A stretch of 64,000 nt of DNA from Rhodohalobacter barkolensis. GTDB lineage: Bacteria > Bacteroidota > Rhodothermia > Balneolales > Balneolaceae. Under the pieces are notes generated by a model. The model made no database searches. It was given only the letters and a program-made list of their open reading frames with translations, and was not told where the DNA came from. This document shows, one piece after another, positions 18,698-26,064 of the stretch. How positions within the stretch are numbered: the stretch's first letter is position 1; every line of letters starts with the position of its first letter. The stretch is taken from assembly GCF_002834295.1 (NCBI RefSeq), contig NZ_PISP01000002.1, positions 310,001 through 374,000 on the forward strand, written 5' to 3'. The translations under genes and the position numbers were made by a program.

Positions 18698-21319
18698 ATG
18701 AATAGAATCATTTCCTTTTCTATAATTGTGCTTTTATTGATTGCTACACTTTCTTGTTCTACAGAAAGCACACCTATTTACTCTCTTTCAGTAACGGCAA
18801 ATCCTTCCGAAGCTGGTTCGGTAACACCATCATCTGGTGAATATGAACAGGGAGAACGTGTAGAGATAACGGCAACTCCGAATGATGGCTGGATGTTCGA
18901 TAGTTGGCAGGGGGATCATACCGGTAGCAGTAATCCAGCTTCGGTTACCATGAGCTCTGATAAGCAGATCTCTGCTCGCTTTGTTGAGAGAACCTATCCT
19001 TTGACTATCAATACAGAAGGTGAGGGTACTGTTCAGGAGAATATCATATCTCAAAAGACAACTGATTATGAAGAAGGCACTGTTGTAGAGCTAACTGCAG
19101 AGCCTGCCGATGGATGGAGATTTGTTCGGTGGGAAGGGGACTTGGAAGGTTCAGAGAATCCTGCAACAATTGAAGTTGACAGTGAGAAAACAGTTACTGC
19201 TGTATTTGAACGAAGAGACTACCCGTTGACAATTAATGTTGATGGAGAAGGAACAGTTGCCGAAGAAGTAATTCAGGCTAAAACGACGGACTATCCATAT
19301 GAAACCAACGTCCAGCTGACGGCCAATCCGTCAGAAGGTTGGGTGTTTTCCCATTGGGAAGGAGACGTGACCGGAAGTGAGAACCCGTCCACCATTGAAG
19401 TTACAAATGAGAAAACGGTGACGGCTGTGTTTGAACGAGAGATGTTTGCAATCTCCTACACACTGAATGGAGAAGGGCAGGTTACAGAAACCCTGTCCAC
19501 AGGCACGAAAGCTGAAGACGGGTCTTATGAATTTGAGTCTACCGTTGTAATATCGGCCGTGCCTGCTGAGGGCTGGCAGTTTATCGGCTGGGCTGGTGAT
19601 TTACAAGGCACGGACAACCCACAGACCGTTACCATTGATTCCGATAAAAGCGTGACAGCCAATTTTGATCGAAAAGATTATCCACTAACCATCAATATAC
19701 AAGGTGAGGGTACGGTAGCAGAAGAAGTGATTCAGGCCAAGACGACTGATTACCCATATGAAACCAATGTGCAGCTCACGGCCAATCCTGCTGATGGCTG
19801 GGTGTTTTCTCGCTGGGAAGGAGACGTAACCGGTAGCGCGAATCCGTCTACCGTTGAAGTGACGAATGAGAAAACGGTGGCGGCTGTGTTTGAAAAGACA
19901 TTCTATTTACATCCTAATGGGGTTACTATTATGTGTCCAAATACATCTCCTGGAGATAAAGGATTGGTTAATGGAATAGAATATGAATCTGTGGATAGAG
20001 TACTCCTCAGTCAACGCAGAGATGATGGTTCTGACTTATCAAAGGTTTGTGTTTCTTTAATAACGAATATGTCATACACGTTTTCTGGCACTCCATTTAA
20101 CCAAGATATTAGTAATTGGGACGTAAGTTCGGTCACTGAAATGATATACATGTTTCATGGCACTCCATTTAATCAAGACATTAGTAATTGGGACGTAAGT
20201 TCTGTGACCAATATGTTAAGCATGTTCGAAGGCACTCCATTCAATCAAGATATTAGTACTTGGGACGTAAGTTCGGTCACTAATATGTCTTTGATGTTTA
20301 CTCGAAGTCAATTTAATCAATCCATTGGAAATTGGGACGTAAGTTCTGTGACCGATATGTCTAGCATGTTCGAAGACACTCCATTTAATCAAGATATTAG
20401 TACTTGGGATGTAAATTCAGTTACTACTATGAGAAGAATGTTTTTCAGCACACCATTTAATAAATCGATTAATAACTGGGATGTAAGTTCAGTAACCGAC
20501 ATGTCTTTTTTGTTTATGGGTAGCTTTTTTAACCAACCCATTGGAAATTGGGACGTGAGTTCTGTGATCGATATGTCTAGCATGTTCGAAGGCACTGATT
20601 TTAATCAACCTATTGGTAACTGGAATGTGAGTGCAGTTAGTTATATGGGAAGGATGTTCTCTGGCACACCTTTCAATCAATCCATTACTAGTTGGAATGT
20701 GAGTTCTGTTACGAATATGCAAGAGATGTTTTATCGTGCCACAAATTTTAATCAAGATATTAGTAATTGGGATGTAAGTTCAGTCACTAATATGTCTTTT
20801 ATGTTTAATCGAAGTCAATTTAATCAACCGATTGGAAATTGGAATGTAAGTTCTGTTAATAATATGCAAGCAATGTTCGCTCTTTCTCCTTTCAATCAGC
20901 CAATTGGTAGTTGGGATGTCAGTTCAGTCACTAATATGTCTGGTATGTTTTTAAGCACTCCATTCAATCAATCCATTGGAAATTGGGATGTGGGCGCAGT
21001 AAATACTATGGAAGAGATGTTTTACGCTAGTGAGTTCAATCAGCCTATTGGAAATTGGAATGTAAGTTCAGTTAATAATATGAATAAAATGTTTAGGGGT
21101 ATCCCTAATTCTTATACAAATCCCTTCAATCAGGATATTGGAAACTGGAATGTAAGTTCTGTGGTATATATGGAGGAAATGTTTTACAGCAGTGAATTCA
21201 ACCAACAAATTAACACGTGGTGTGTTGAACAAATTACATCTGAACCAAGTCTTTTTTCTGCAAGTAGCCCACTTATAGAAGATAATAAGCCAGTTTGGGG
21301 TACCTGCCCATCAAATTAA
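18698..21319 (+). CDS. Surface lipoprotein with five InlB-like repeats and long BspA/DUF285 array
   Basis: This 873-residue paralogue of the protein at 10,237 shares its leader style ([12 protein letters not shown]) and domain order but lacks the Fn3-like end. Residues about 25 to 405 hold five InlB-like B-repeats. Residues about 460 to 860 hold some 15 BspA-like units plus a capping unit (TWCVEQIT). Here most units are 24 residues long ([20 protein letters not shown] plus four), against 25 in the paralogue; one unit has 25, and one late unit carries an insertion (GIPNSYTN). Cysteines again frame the array (IMCPN, KVCVS, TWCV, GTCPS). Anchoring to the envelope and protein binding are the likely role. 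High internal repetition makes copy-number change by recombination plausible. Confidence 0.85.
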   Translation: MNRIISFSIIVLLLIATLSCSTESTPIYSLSVTANPSEAGSVTPSSGEYEQGERVEITATPNDGWMFDSWQGDHTGSSNPASVTMSSDKQISARFVERTYPLTINTEGEGTVQENIISQKTTDYEEGTVVELTAEPADGWRFVRWEGDLEGSENPATIEVDSEKTVTAVFERRDYPLTINVDGEGTVAEEVIQAKTTDYPYETNVQLTANPSEGWVFSHWEGDVTGSENPSTIEVTNEKTVTAVFEREMFAISYTLNGEGQVTETLSTGTKAEDGSYEFESTVVISAVPAEGWQFIGWAGDLQGTDNPQTVTIDSDKSVTANFDRKDYPLTINIQGEGTVAEEVIQAKTTDYPYETNVQLTANPADGWVFSRWEGDVTGSANPSTVEVTNEKTVAAVFEKTFYLHPNGVTIMCPNTSPGDKGLVNGIEYESVDRVLLSQRRDDGSDLSKVCVSLITNMSYTFSGTPFNQDISNWDVSSVTEMIYMFHGTPFNQDISNWDVSSVTNMLSMFEGTPFNQDISTWDVSSVTNMSLMFTRSQFNQSIGNWDVSSVTDMSSMFEDTPFNQDISTWDVNSVTTMRRMFFSTPFNKSINNWDVSSVTDMSFLFMGSFFNQPIGNWDVSSVIDMSSMFEGTDFNQPIGNWNVSAVSYMGRMFSGTPFNQSITSWNVSSVTNMQEMFYRATNFNQDISNWDVSSVTNMSFMFNRSQFNQPIGNWNVSSVNNMQAMFALSPFNQPIGSWDVSSVTNMSGMFLSTPFNQSIGNWDVGAVNTMEEMFYASEFNQPIGNWNVSSVNNMNKMFRGIPNSYTNPFNQDIGNWNVSSVVYMEEMFYSSEFNQQINTWCVEQITSEPSLFSASSPLIEDNKPVWGTCPSN

Positions 21320-21626
21320 ATTCTTAAATTAAACCGAGCATTCTACTTTTAAACGGTCCAGTTTTTGGGTTAGCCAACACAATAAGGCCTTGTAAATATG
21401 CCAGTATTTGACGGGGAAAACATCTGGAATACTACCGATAGCTATACAATCCTCCGTTGAGAATAAGAATAAGATGAAATGAACCCCCCGAACCAATCGG
21501 GGCAATGCTTTTATATGAACAATTTGGTTCTGGTGTTGATTGCAACACTAAGTGAGTTAATAATTTGCCACTAATACATTCCATATCCTTAATGGATGAT
21601 CGGTGGAATTCAAAGGCTTTAAAGTG
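21320..21626. other. Intergenic region with a G+C hairpin
   Basis: No gene is seen here. The only clear structure is a perfect 6-bp hairpin CCCCGA/TCGGGG with a 5-base loop at 21,486 to 21,502, without a strong T run. It may act as a weak transcription stop between the convergent lipoprotein gene and the minus-strand gene at 21,627. Confidence 0.4.
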
Positions 21627-22295
21627 CTAATTAGAGTAAAAAAATGAGTGTATTGGTTGATTTTTATTTAACCGCTCTTCTTTCTGATTTATACCGAATT
21701 CAAGAGGCGTCCCATCCAGCACAGGCTTGAAATATTTGTATACCAGCAACGCAATGGTCAAGCCTGTTCCTGCACCAATTCCGGCTCCTGAAGCATTATC
21801 TGTTACAGCATGACCAACTAAAGCTCCTAAAGCACCTAAACCACCTGCGATGACTGCTCGGCTTTGTGGTGTGTCTTTCTCAAGAGCTTTCTTCAAAACA
21901 GATGGTAGAGTAATCATTCCGATTGGTCTGACATAATCCTCTCCTTCAGGCAGTAATGAGTAGTTATTTATGATTTCTGTAGCCTCTTTGACAATGCTAT
22001 CACCCTTATTAGGGCTAAATGAGGGTGAATTAGGTTTGTTCTCTGTTGGATTTGGCCTTGTCTCTTTGATGAATTCACCTGAGACTAAAAATTCAGGAAC
22101 ATCATATCCTTTAATTCTACCTGATGGTAATTCAACAGCCCATTCACTAACCGGATATCCTCCACAATTGTATCCATTTTTGACAGCTTCGGTTAATGAG
22201 GGTGGTGCAACACCTAATACTTCAGCTAATTGCTTTCCATTTAGGAATATTCGATTGTCGGATGGGGATTGTGTTGTAGATGGTGATGGGTCCAT
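21627..22295 (-). CDS. Unknown protein with DNA-binding-like N-terminus and glycine-zipper membrane segment
   Basis: The family is not recognised. The 222 residues begin with a disordered proline/serine leader. Residues about 15 to 75 (NGKQLAEVLGVAPPSLTEAV, then GYPVSEWAVELPSGRIKGY) look like a MerR/excisionase-like or phage terminase-small-subunit-like winged helix. Residues 75 to 115 are a polar linker. The conserved part EATEIINNYSLLPEGEDYVR leads into a glycine-rich hydrophobic stretch (AGGLGALGALVG and GAGIGAGTGLTIALLVYKYF) that should sit in a membrane. The start lies one base after the stop of the XRE gene upstream, so they form an operon. Two decayed copies lie at 9,780 and 12,575. 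A phage- or plasmid-derived origin is possible. Confidence 0.55.
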   Translation of the reverse strand: MDPSPSTTQSPSDNRIFLNGKQLAEVLGVAPPSLTEAVKNGYNCGGYPVSEWAVELPSGRIKGYDVPEFLVSGEFIKETRPNPTENKPNSPSFSPNKGDSIVKEATEIINNYSLLPEGEDYVRPIGMITLPSVLKKALEKDTPQSRAVIAGGLGALGALVGHAVTDNASGAGIGAGTGLTIALLVYKYFKPVLDGTPLEFGINQKEERLNKNQPIHSFFYSN

Positions 22296-22296
22296 T

Positions 22297-22578
22297 TTAT
22301 ACCTCTTTGTTAAATAAATAGGTAAGTAAGGCTATCACACCTCCGGTGAGGAGTGCTCTTCTTAACCCATTTATGAATTGTTGTTTTTGTTTATTTCTCT
22401 CTGCTTGCTGCAACCTTTCTTGCAGTTGTATCATGGTAGCCAATGCAAAATCATTAGGCTGGGCTGTACCACGTTCCCACTTTAGAACTGCCTGGGCAGT
22501 TACACCGAAGTGTTTGCCAAATTCGGCTAAACTCCATCCTAATTGTTGTCGTAATTGAATGATTTCTGATGGTTGCAT
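22297..22578 (-). CDS. Small XRE-type regulator with C-terminal membrane segment
   Basis: The 93-residue protein opens with a helix-turn-helix of the XRE/Cro type (residues 4 to 58: EIIQLRQQLGWSLAEFGKHF, then GVTAQAVLKWERG). A glutamine/lysine-rich helix follows, and the last 20 residues (RRALLTGGVIALLTYLF) form a probable transmembrane helix. A DNA-binding protein tethered to the membrane is unusual for this family. It is transcribed together with the 222-residue gene, which also pairs a possible DNA-binding head with a membrane tail. The two may form one regulatory or maintenance unit. Confidence 0.65.
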   Translation of the reverse strand: MQPSEIIQLRQQLGWSLAEFGKHFGVTAQAVLKWERGTAQPNDFALATMIQLQERLQQAERNKQKQQFINGLRRALLTGGVIALLTYLFNKEV

Positions 22579-22653
22579 GATGATTTAACATACGAAATTT
22601 TCCGATAAAAATCATCTTAGTTGTTAACTAAGTTAATATTATAGACAGAAATA

Positions 22654-22689
22654 AGCCCCAATAAGCGGTAATTAGCGCTTATTGGGGCT
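22654..22689 (-). terminator. Perfect 14-bp hairpin, intrinsic terminator
   Basis: AGCCCCAATAAGCG at 22,654 to 22,667 pairs perfectly with CGCTTATTGGGGCT at 22,676 to 22,689, leaving an 8-base loop. On the minus strand it lies just after the gene ending at 22,717 and is followed by TTATTTCTG. It probably ends that transcript before the XRE gene. The T run is short, so it may also serve as an insulating or regulatory hairpin. Confidence 0.65.
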
Positions 22690-22716
22690 AAATTAGGGTA
22701 ATCATCGTGTAGTTTG

Positions 22717-23832
22717 TCAGATCAAAGAATGAAGCTTTTCTCTGGTTTTATTTTTTTCTGCCTCTAAGCATTCATTGTAACTTGGCATCTTTTCAATAGA
22801 AATATCTAAATCGATATCAACCTCGCAATTTTCATTGAATGGGATATATAGTTCTTTACAAACCCTTATAATTTCTGCACAGCATGATTCTGGTTGAGTA
22901 AGTATCTGCTTTTCAGTAAACCTAATTACTACCCATCCATGATCCTTAAAAAATTTGTTTCTTATTTCATCAGCAACAATGTCGGTATCGTCAAAATAAT
23001 AATGAATAGGTTCCCTTGTTTCGAATGCGTAAGGTTCATCTATTTCTATATCTAAATTGAATTGATTTTCCGTGGCAATGATAAAGTCCGGGTAATAAAT
23101 CCCAACAGAATGTTGTGTTATAATTCTATTCTCATCAAACAATAATATTAAATAATTGTAGAAAAAGGATTCTGAAAACCCTTCATTTGTATATCTATCA
23201 GATAGCTTTGGCTTCAATTTAGTGATATCAAAATGATCAAGATCATATCTGTTTTTTTTGTAGTATTTACTAAACTTTTCAAGTACACTTTTTCTTATTT
23301 GACCATCTATATATTTTTGCCATTCTTTTGATTGGGTTAGCTTTTTTCTCTCAGCGAAGTACCTATTTGTTTTTTGTTTATACTCCAATTGCTTTTTATT
23401 AAAAGTATTAAGGTTTTGCTGATGATTGGTTATACTACTATTGTATTGACTTAGTCGGTCTTTATATGTTTTATATTCTTTTGACCAATTAAATATACTC
23501 TTGATTACAGTTACAAGAGTTTCCCTAAATTCATCAGCGGTTAGTATGATTGCTACAAATGGAATTAAGAGTATGGGCCACATCTCAAGTATATCAGACC
23601 CACCTAATAAGTATAAAAAGCCACCAAAAAAACTACCAATAATTGAATAAACTAATAGCATATCTAACCCTTTAATTCCCGGAAAAGTGGGTTTTTCTTT
23701 TTTAATAGGTTTTGATGGGCGTTTAGGTTTTCTACCCAACTTTTTGGAGACTTCATTGTTTTCTACTTGATAAGGTAGATCAGGAGGGAGTTGAAAATTA
23801 TCTGGTATATAAACTATAGGGTAATTATTCAT
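22717..23832 (-). CDS. Membrane-anchored restriction-endonuclease-fold protein
   Basis: This 371-residue protein has a basic N-terminus (KKLGRKPKRPSKPIKKEK), two adjacent transmembrane helices (about residues 57 to 77 and 84 to 102), a long polar coiled region (115 to 190), and a C-terminal domain that resembles the Vsr/DUF559 branch of the PD-(D/E)XK fold. In that domain D249 (GIYYPDFII), E263 in DIEIDE, R291, W300 and the VVIRFTEKQ strand (R304, E307) fall in the order expected for such nucleases. The expected lysine of the ExK motif is replaced by an acidic pattern (DIEIDEPY), as in DUF559/Vsr-like members. It probably sits at the inner membrane with a cytoplasmic nuclease domain, which suggests defence against incoming DNA. 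Function is inferred. Confidence 0.55.
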   Translation of the reverse strand: MNNYPIVYIPDNFQLPPDLPYQVENNEVSKKLGRKPKRPSKPIKKEKPTFPGIKGLDMLLVYSIIGSFFGGFLYLLGGSDILEMWPILLIPFVAIILTADEFRETLVTVIKSIFNWSKEYKTYKDRLSQYNSSITNHQQNLNTFNKKQLEYKQKTNRYFAERKKLTQSKEWQKYIDGQIRKSVLEKFSKYYKKNRYDLDHFDITKLKPKLSDRYTNEGFSESFFYNYLILLFDENRIITQHSVGIYYPDFIIATENQFNLDIEIDEPYAFETREPIHYYFDDTDIVADEIRNKFFKDHGWVVIRFTEKQILTQPESCCAEIIRVCKELYIPFNENCEVDIDLDISIEKMPSYNECLEAEKNKTREKLHSLI

Positions 23833-23954
23833 ACTTACTCATTTAACAAATCATGTTATGCAATCAAAAAAATGGCATGCAGTACATTCACTATTGGAAT
23901 TTTTATATAAACTTAAAAATATATGAGTGAAAAGTTTTAATATAATTCAAATAA

Positions 23955-23977
23955 AAGGGTACAGTTTAGGGTACACA
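23955..23977. repeat. Short direct repeats GGGTACA near a tRNA-derived attachment scar
   Basis: AGGGTACAG and AGGGTACAC lie eleven bases apart, some 45 bases before the tRNA-Arg remnant. Short G-rich direct repeats of this kind are typical of integrase arm-type binding sites beside tRNA attachment sites. Only two copies are seen. Confidence 0.4.
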
Positions 23978-24020
23978 GAGTGATATAAGTGTCTTTATAT
24001 GCAATTAAAGGCAATAGCTA

Positions 24021-24068
24021 TCTTGACTTCGGATCAGAAGGTTGAGGGTTCGAATCCTTCCGGGCGTA
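24021..24068 (+). repeat. 3' portion of tRNA-Arg(TCG): integrative-element attachment scar
   Basis: The sequence from the anticodon arm (CTTCGGA loop, anticodon TCG) through the variable region, T arm (GAGGGTTCGAATCCTTC) and acceptor 3' strand (CGGGCGT plus discriminator A) of a tRNA-Arg is present. The 5' acceptor strand and D arm are missing: the bases before 24,021 do not pair. The 5' side of the anticodon stem is also damaged. This is a broken tRNA gene, the usual trace of integration at a tRNA 3' end. The intact gene is not in this window. Confidence 0.8.
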
Positions 24069-24082
24069 CAGAGACGTACTAA

Positions 24083-24124
24083 AAAAAGCCATAAGGCATG
24101 TACTTACAATGCCTTATGGCTTTT
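24083..24124. terminator. Bidirectional intrinsic terminator of the tRNA-Arg remnant
   Basis: AGCCATAAGGCAT at 24,087 to 24,099 pairs perfectly with ATGCCTTATGGCT at 24,109 to 24,121, loop of nine bases, with an A run before and a T run after. Diverged copies of the same hairpin follow tRNA-3'-like sequences at about 29,594 to 29,626 and 41,031 to 41,065. Confidence 0.8.
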
Positions 24125-24268
24125 ATGATTTTAGGATCGGCAAACATCTTCACTTAAATTCTTCTTATTGCATACTTAAAGAATTTTCTGAATGTACCAT
24201 TCTAAACAGAAGTTGAGTGTAAAACTTCCCAATTGCTTTTAGAATACATTGTAACAATACTTTATACT

Positions 24269-25066
24269 TCATACCTCACTGATAATTTCGTACATAACTT
24301 TTGTGTAAGCTTGTTTCTGATCATACTTAATTCCTGGTCGTAGTAAAGCCATAATATCTCCAATAAACTCATCGTCTTGCATCTTCTCTTCCAGATTCAG
24401 CTCGAATTCACGGCCTGTTGGTACTTTGTTGTCTTCCTGTTCCATATATGCATGAAAACACTCTATAATTTTGTCGATTTCCAGATCAAGGTTTTTCAAA
24501 GCGTAGTGGAGATCGAATAAATCCCGTCCCTTCTTTCGTTGGTATAACGCCCTGAGTTTGGTGCCTAAAAGTTCTTCTGGTTGGTAAGTCGTTACTTCTG
24601 CACTTCCCTGATACCAGGGATTATCAACTGAAAAAGTTTCTTTCTTCAATCCCAACATATTGAAGTGCTCTCGTGTATTGATTTCAATTTTCACCCTCAT
24701 GCTTGGCGGGGGACTTACTTCTGTCTCAAATTGATAGTAAACCGTACAGTTATGTTCATTCAGTTTTACTTGCCGGTCATCTTTACCACCCAAGAATATT
24801 AATTGATCCCGAATGGCTTCAAGCATGGGTTTGGCAGGACCAGAATGTAGCTGTACCAAATCAATATCTTCAGAATACCTTGCCTGTGGTTGCATGTAGA
24901 GTTTATGCAAAGCAGTGCCACCTCTAAATGCGAGGTTTTCCTTCAAAAAATCATTGGAAAATATCTCTATAACGGCTCTGGAAATAACCAAATCCTGTTC
25001 AACCTGTGAAGATTCAGTCCAGGGAGCTATGGACCGCCATGCATCTATATACGCTTTAGGGATCAT
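24269..25066 (-). CDS. abiEii: AbiEii/AbiGii family nucleotidyltransferase toxin
   Basis: AbiEii toxins are nucleotidyltransferases that stop growth during phage infection, held in check by AbiEi. The 265-residue protein shows the fold's signature: LAFRGGTALHKLY at about residues 43 to 55 and SEDIDLVQL about 64 to 72 carrying the metal-binding aspartates. A helical C-terminal domain contains LLGTKLRALYQRKKGRDLFD, the conserved K/R-rich motif with a downstream aspartate. The start overlaps the end of the AbiEi gene by four bases, so it is translationally coupled to its antitoxin. Length and motifs look complete, so the toxin is probably active. Confidence 0.9.
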   Translation of the reverse strand: MIPKAYIDAWRSIAPWTESSQVEQDLVISRAVIEIFSNDFLKENLAFRGGTALHKLYMQPQARYSEDIDLVQLHSGPAKPMLEAIRDQLIFLGGKDDRQVKLNEHNCTVYYQFETEVSPPPSMRVKIEINTREHFNMLGLKKETFSVDNPWYQGSAEVTTYQPEELLGTKLRALYQRKKGRDLFDLHYALKNLDLEIDKIIECFHAYMEQEDNKVPTGREFELNLEEKMQDDEFIGDIMALLRPGIKYDQKQAYTKVMYEIISEV

Positions 25067-25896
25067 AGTTCGTCAACCTCTACATTCATATTTGGTACTA
25101 TTTTCCAACGGTTTGGTGTTTTTTGATTCTCGCTTTCTGTCTTGGGATTTAACTGAGCCGGGTAGTATTTCCGGCTGTCCAATACACGATGTATGGCATC
25201 AGCCAGTGTGGTTTCCTGAAGAACCTCATCAAACAAATAACCTAAGCGTTGAAGGGATGTGGTTTGAGGGAAATCCTCCGCGGTTTTTGCCAGTGTGTCC
25301 GGTTTCAGCTCAATGACTAATTCAGCCAGAACCGTGGTGGCCCGGTTTATACCACCAATACGATCTGAGTAAAAGACCAAATCAAGAGCCGTTAATGCCG
25401 GACTCGAAATATTTATGTACCCCGCATCTGTTTTCTGCTGAGTTACAAAATCAGTATTCCAACCTTTTTTCAGGCAAAAGATAATAGACTGCTGCCTGTT
25501 TTTGATAGGTCTTAAATAAGGAGGCTCAGAGACCACGAATTGTGTTTGTGGCTGCTGATGAGCAGCTCCATGATACATAGCTGCGGTTAGGAGTCCCACA
25601 TAATAATCGCGGTTCAGGAATTTCATCAGGTCATCAATGAAGTAGCCTAATGGAAGGGTTTGGCGGGATGCGTACTCAGGAGGGATGATTAGGTAGAAAT
25701 TCTGCCGGAGCCTTGATATTCGATCTTTATCGGATAAACGCTGAATAACTTTTTGATAAGCTTCATCAGATAAGTTAAACTCGGTTATTATGTCATCTCC
25801 CGTAAAGGTATATCGACCTTTGCTGCGAAGATGATCTAAGTAGCGGCTAAGATATTCGTATGTATTCCCGTTGTTCATTTTAGTTTTCAACTGCAT
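25063..25896 (-). CDS. abiEi: AbiEi-type antitoxin and autorepressor
   Basis: The 277-residue protein has an N-terminal winged-helix-like domain (YEYLSRYLDHLRSKGRYTFT about residues 13 to 32, then GDDIITEFNLSDEAYQKVIQ) and a C-terminal domain with the pattern YYVGLLTAAMYHGAAHQQPQ of the AbiEi family. AbiEi proteins neutralise AbiEii and repress their own operon. The first ATG at 25,896 lies inside a large inverted repeat; the ATG at residue 7 (25,878, MNNGNTY) just downstream of that repeat is the more likely start. It is followed by abiEii with a four-base overlap. Confidence 0.87.
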   Translation of the reverse strand: MQLKTKMNNGNTYEYLSRYLDHLRSKGRYTFTGDDIITEFNLSDEAYQKVIQRLSDKDRISRLRQNFYLIIPPEYASRQTLPLGYFIDDLMKFLNRDYYVGLLTAAMYHGAAHQQPQTQFVVSEPPYLRPIKNRQQSIIFCLKKGWNTDFVTQQKTDAGYINISSPALTALDLVFYSDRIGGINRATTVLAELVIELKPDTLAKTAEDFPQTTSLQRLGYLFDEVLQETTLADAIHRVLDSRKYYPAQLNPKTESENQKTPNRWKIVPNMNVEVDEL

Positions 25897-25927
25897 TACT
25901 GGACGGAATTCATCCAGTTATGCAGTT
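25889..25927. promoter_or_regulatory. Inverted-repeat operator of the AbiE operon
   Basis: AACTGCATTACTGGA at 25,889 to 25,903 is the inverse of TCCAGTTATGCAGTT at 25,913 to 25,927 with one mismatch in 15 and a 9-base spacer. It sits immediately upstream of the probable AbiEi start. AbiEi proteins of other species bind inverted repeats in their own promoter, so this is the expected autoregulatory site. Confidence 0.75.
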
Positions 25928-26064
25928 AAGAACTAAAAAAGTTCGATTAATTACAACTATTAAGCGATTGAATAAGATGGCGTTATTTACTAATTGTATA
26001 GCTTGTCCCTTTTAGTATCTGTATTCTTACATTATGCACAGCATATAAAACCAAAAATTAATTC

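Noticed and set aside
10237-21319. CRISPR array suggested by the periodic 72 to 78 base repeats
   Set aside because: The repeats are in-frame coding repeats of the BspA type, without unique spacers or cas genes.
24021-24068. Functional tRNA-Arg gene at 24 kb
   Set aside because: The acceptor 5' strand and D arm are missing and the anticodon stem is damaged, so no cloverleaf can form.
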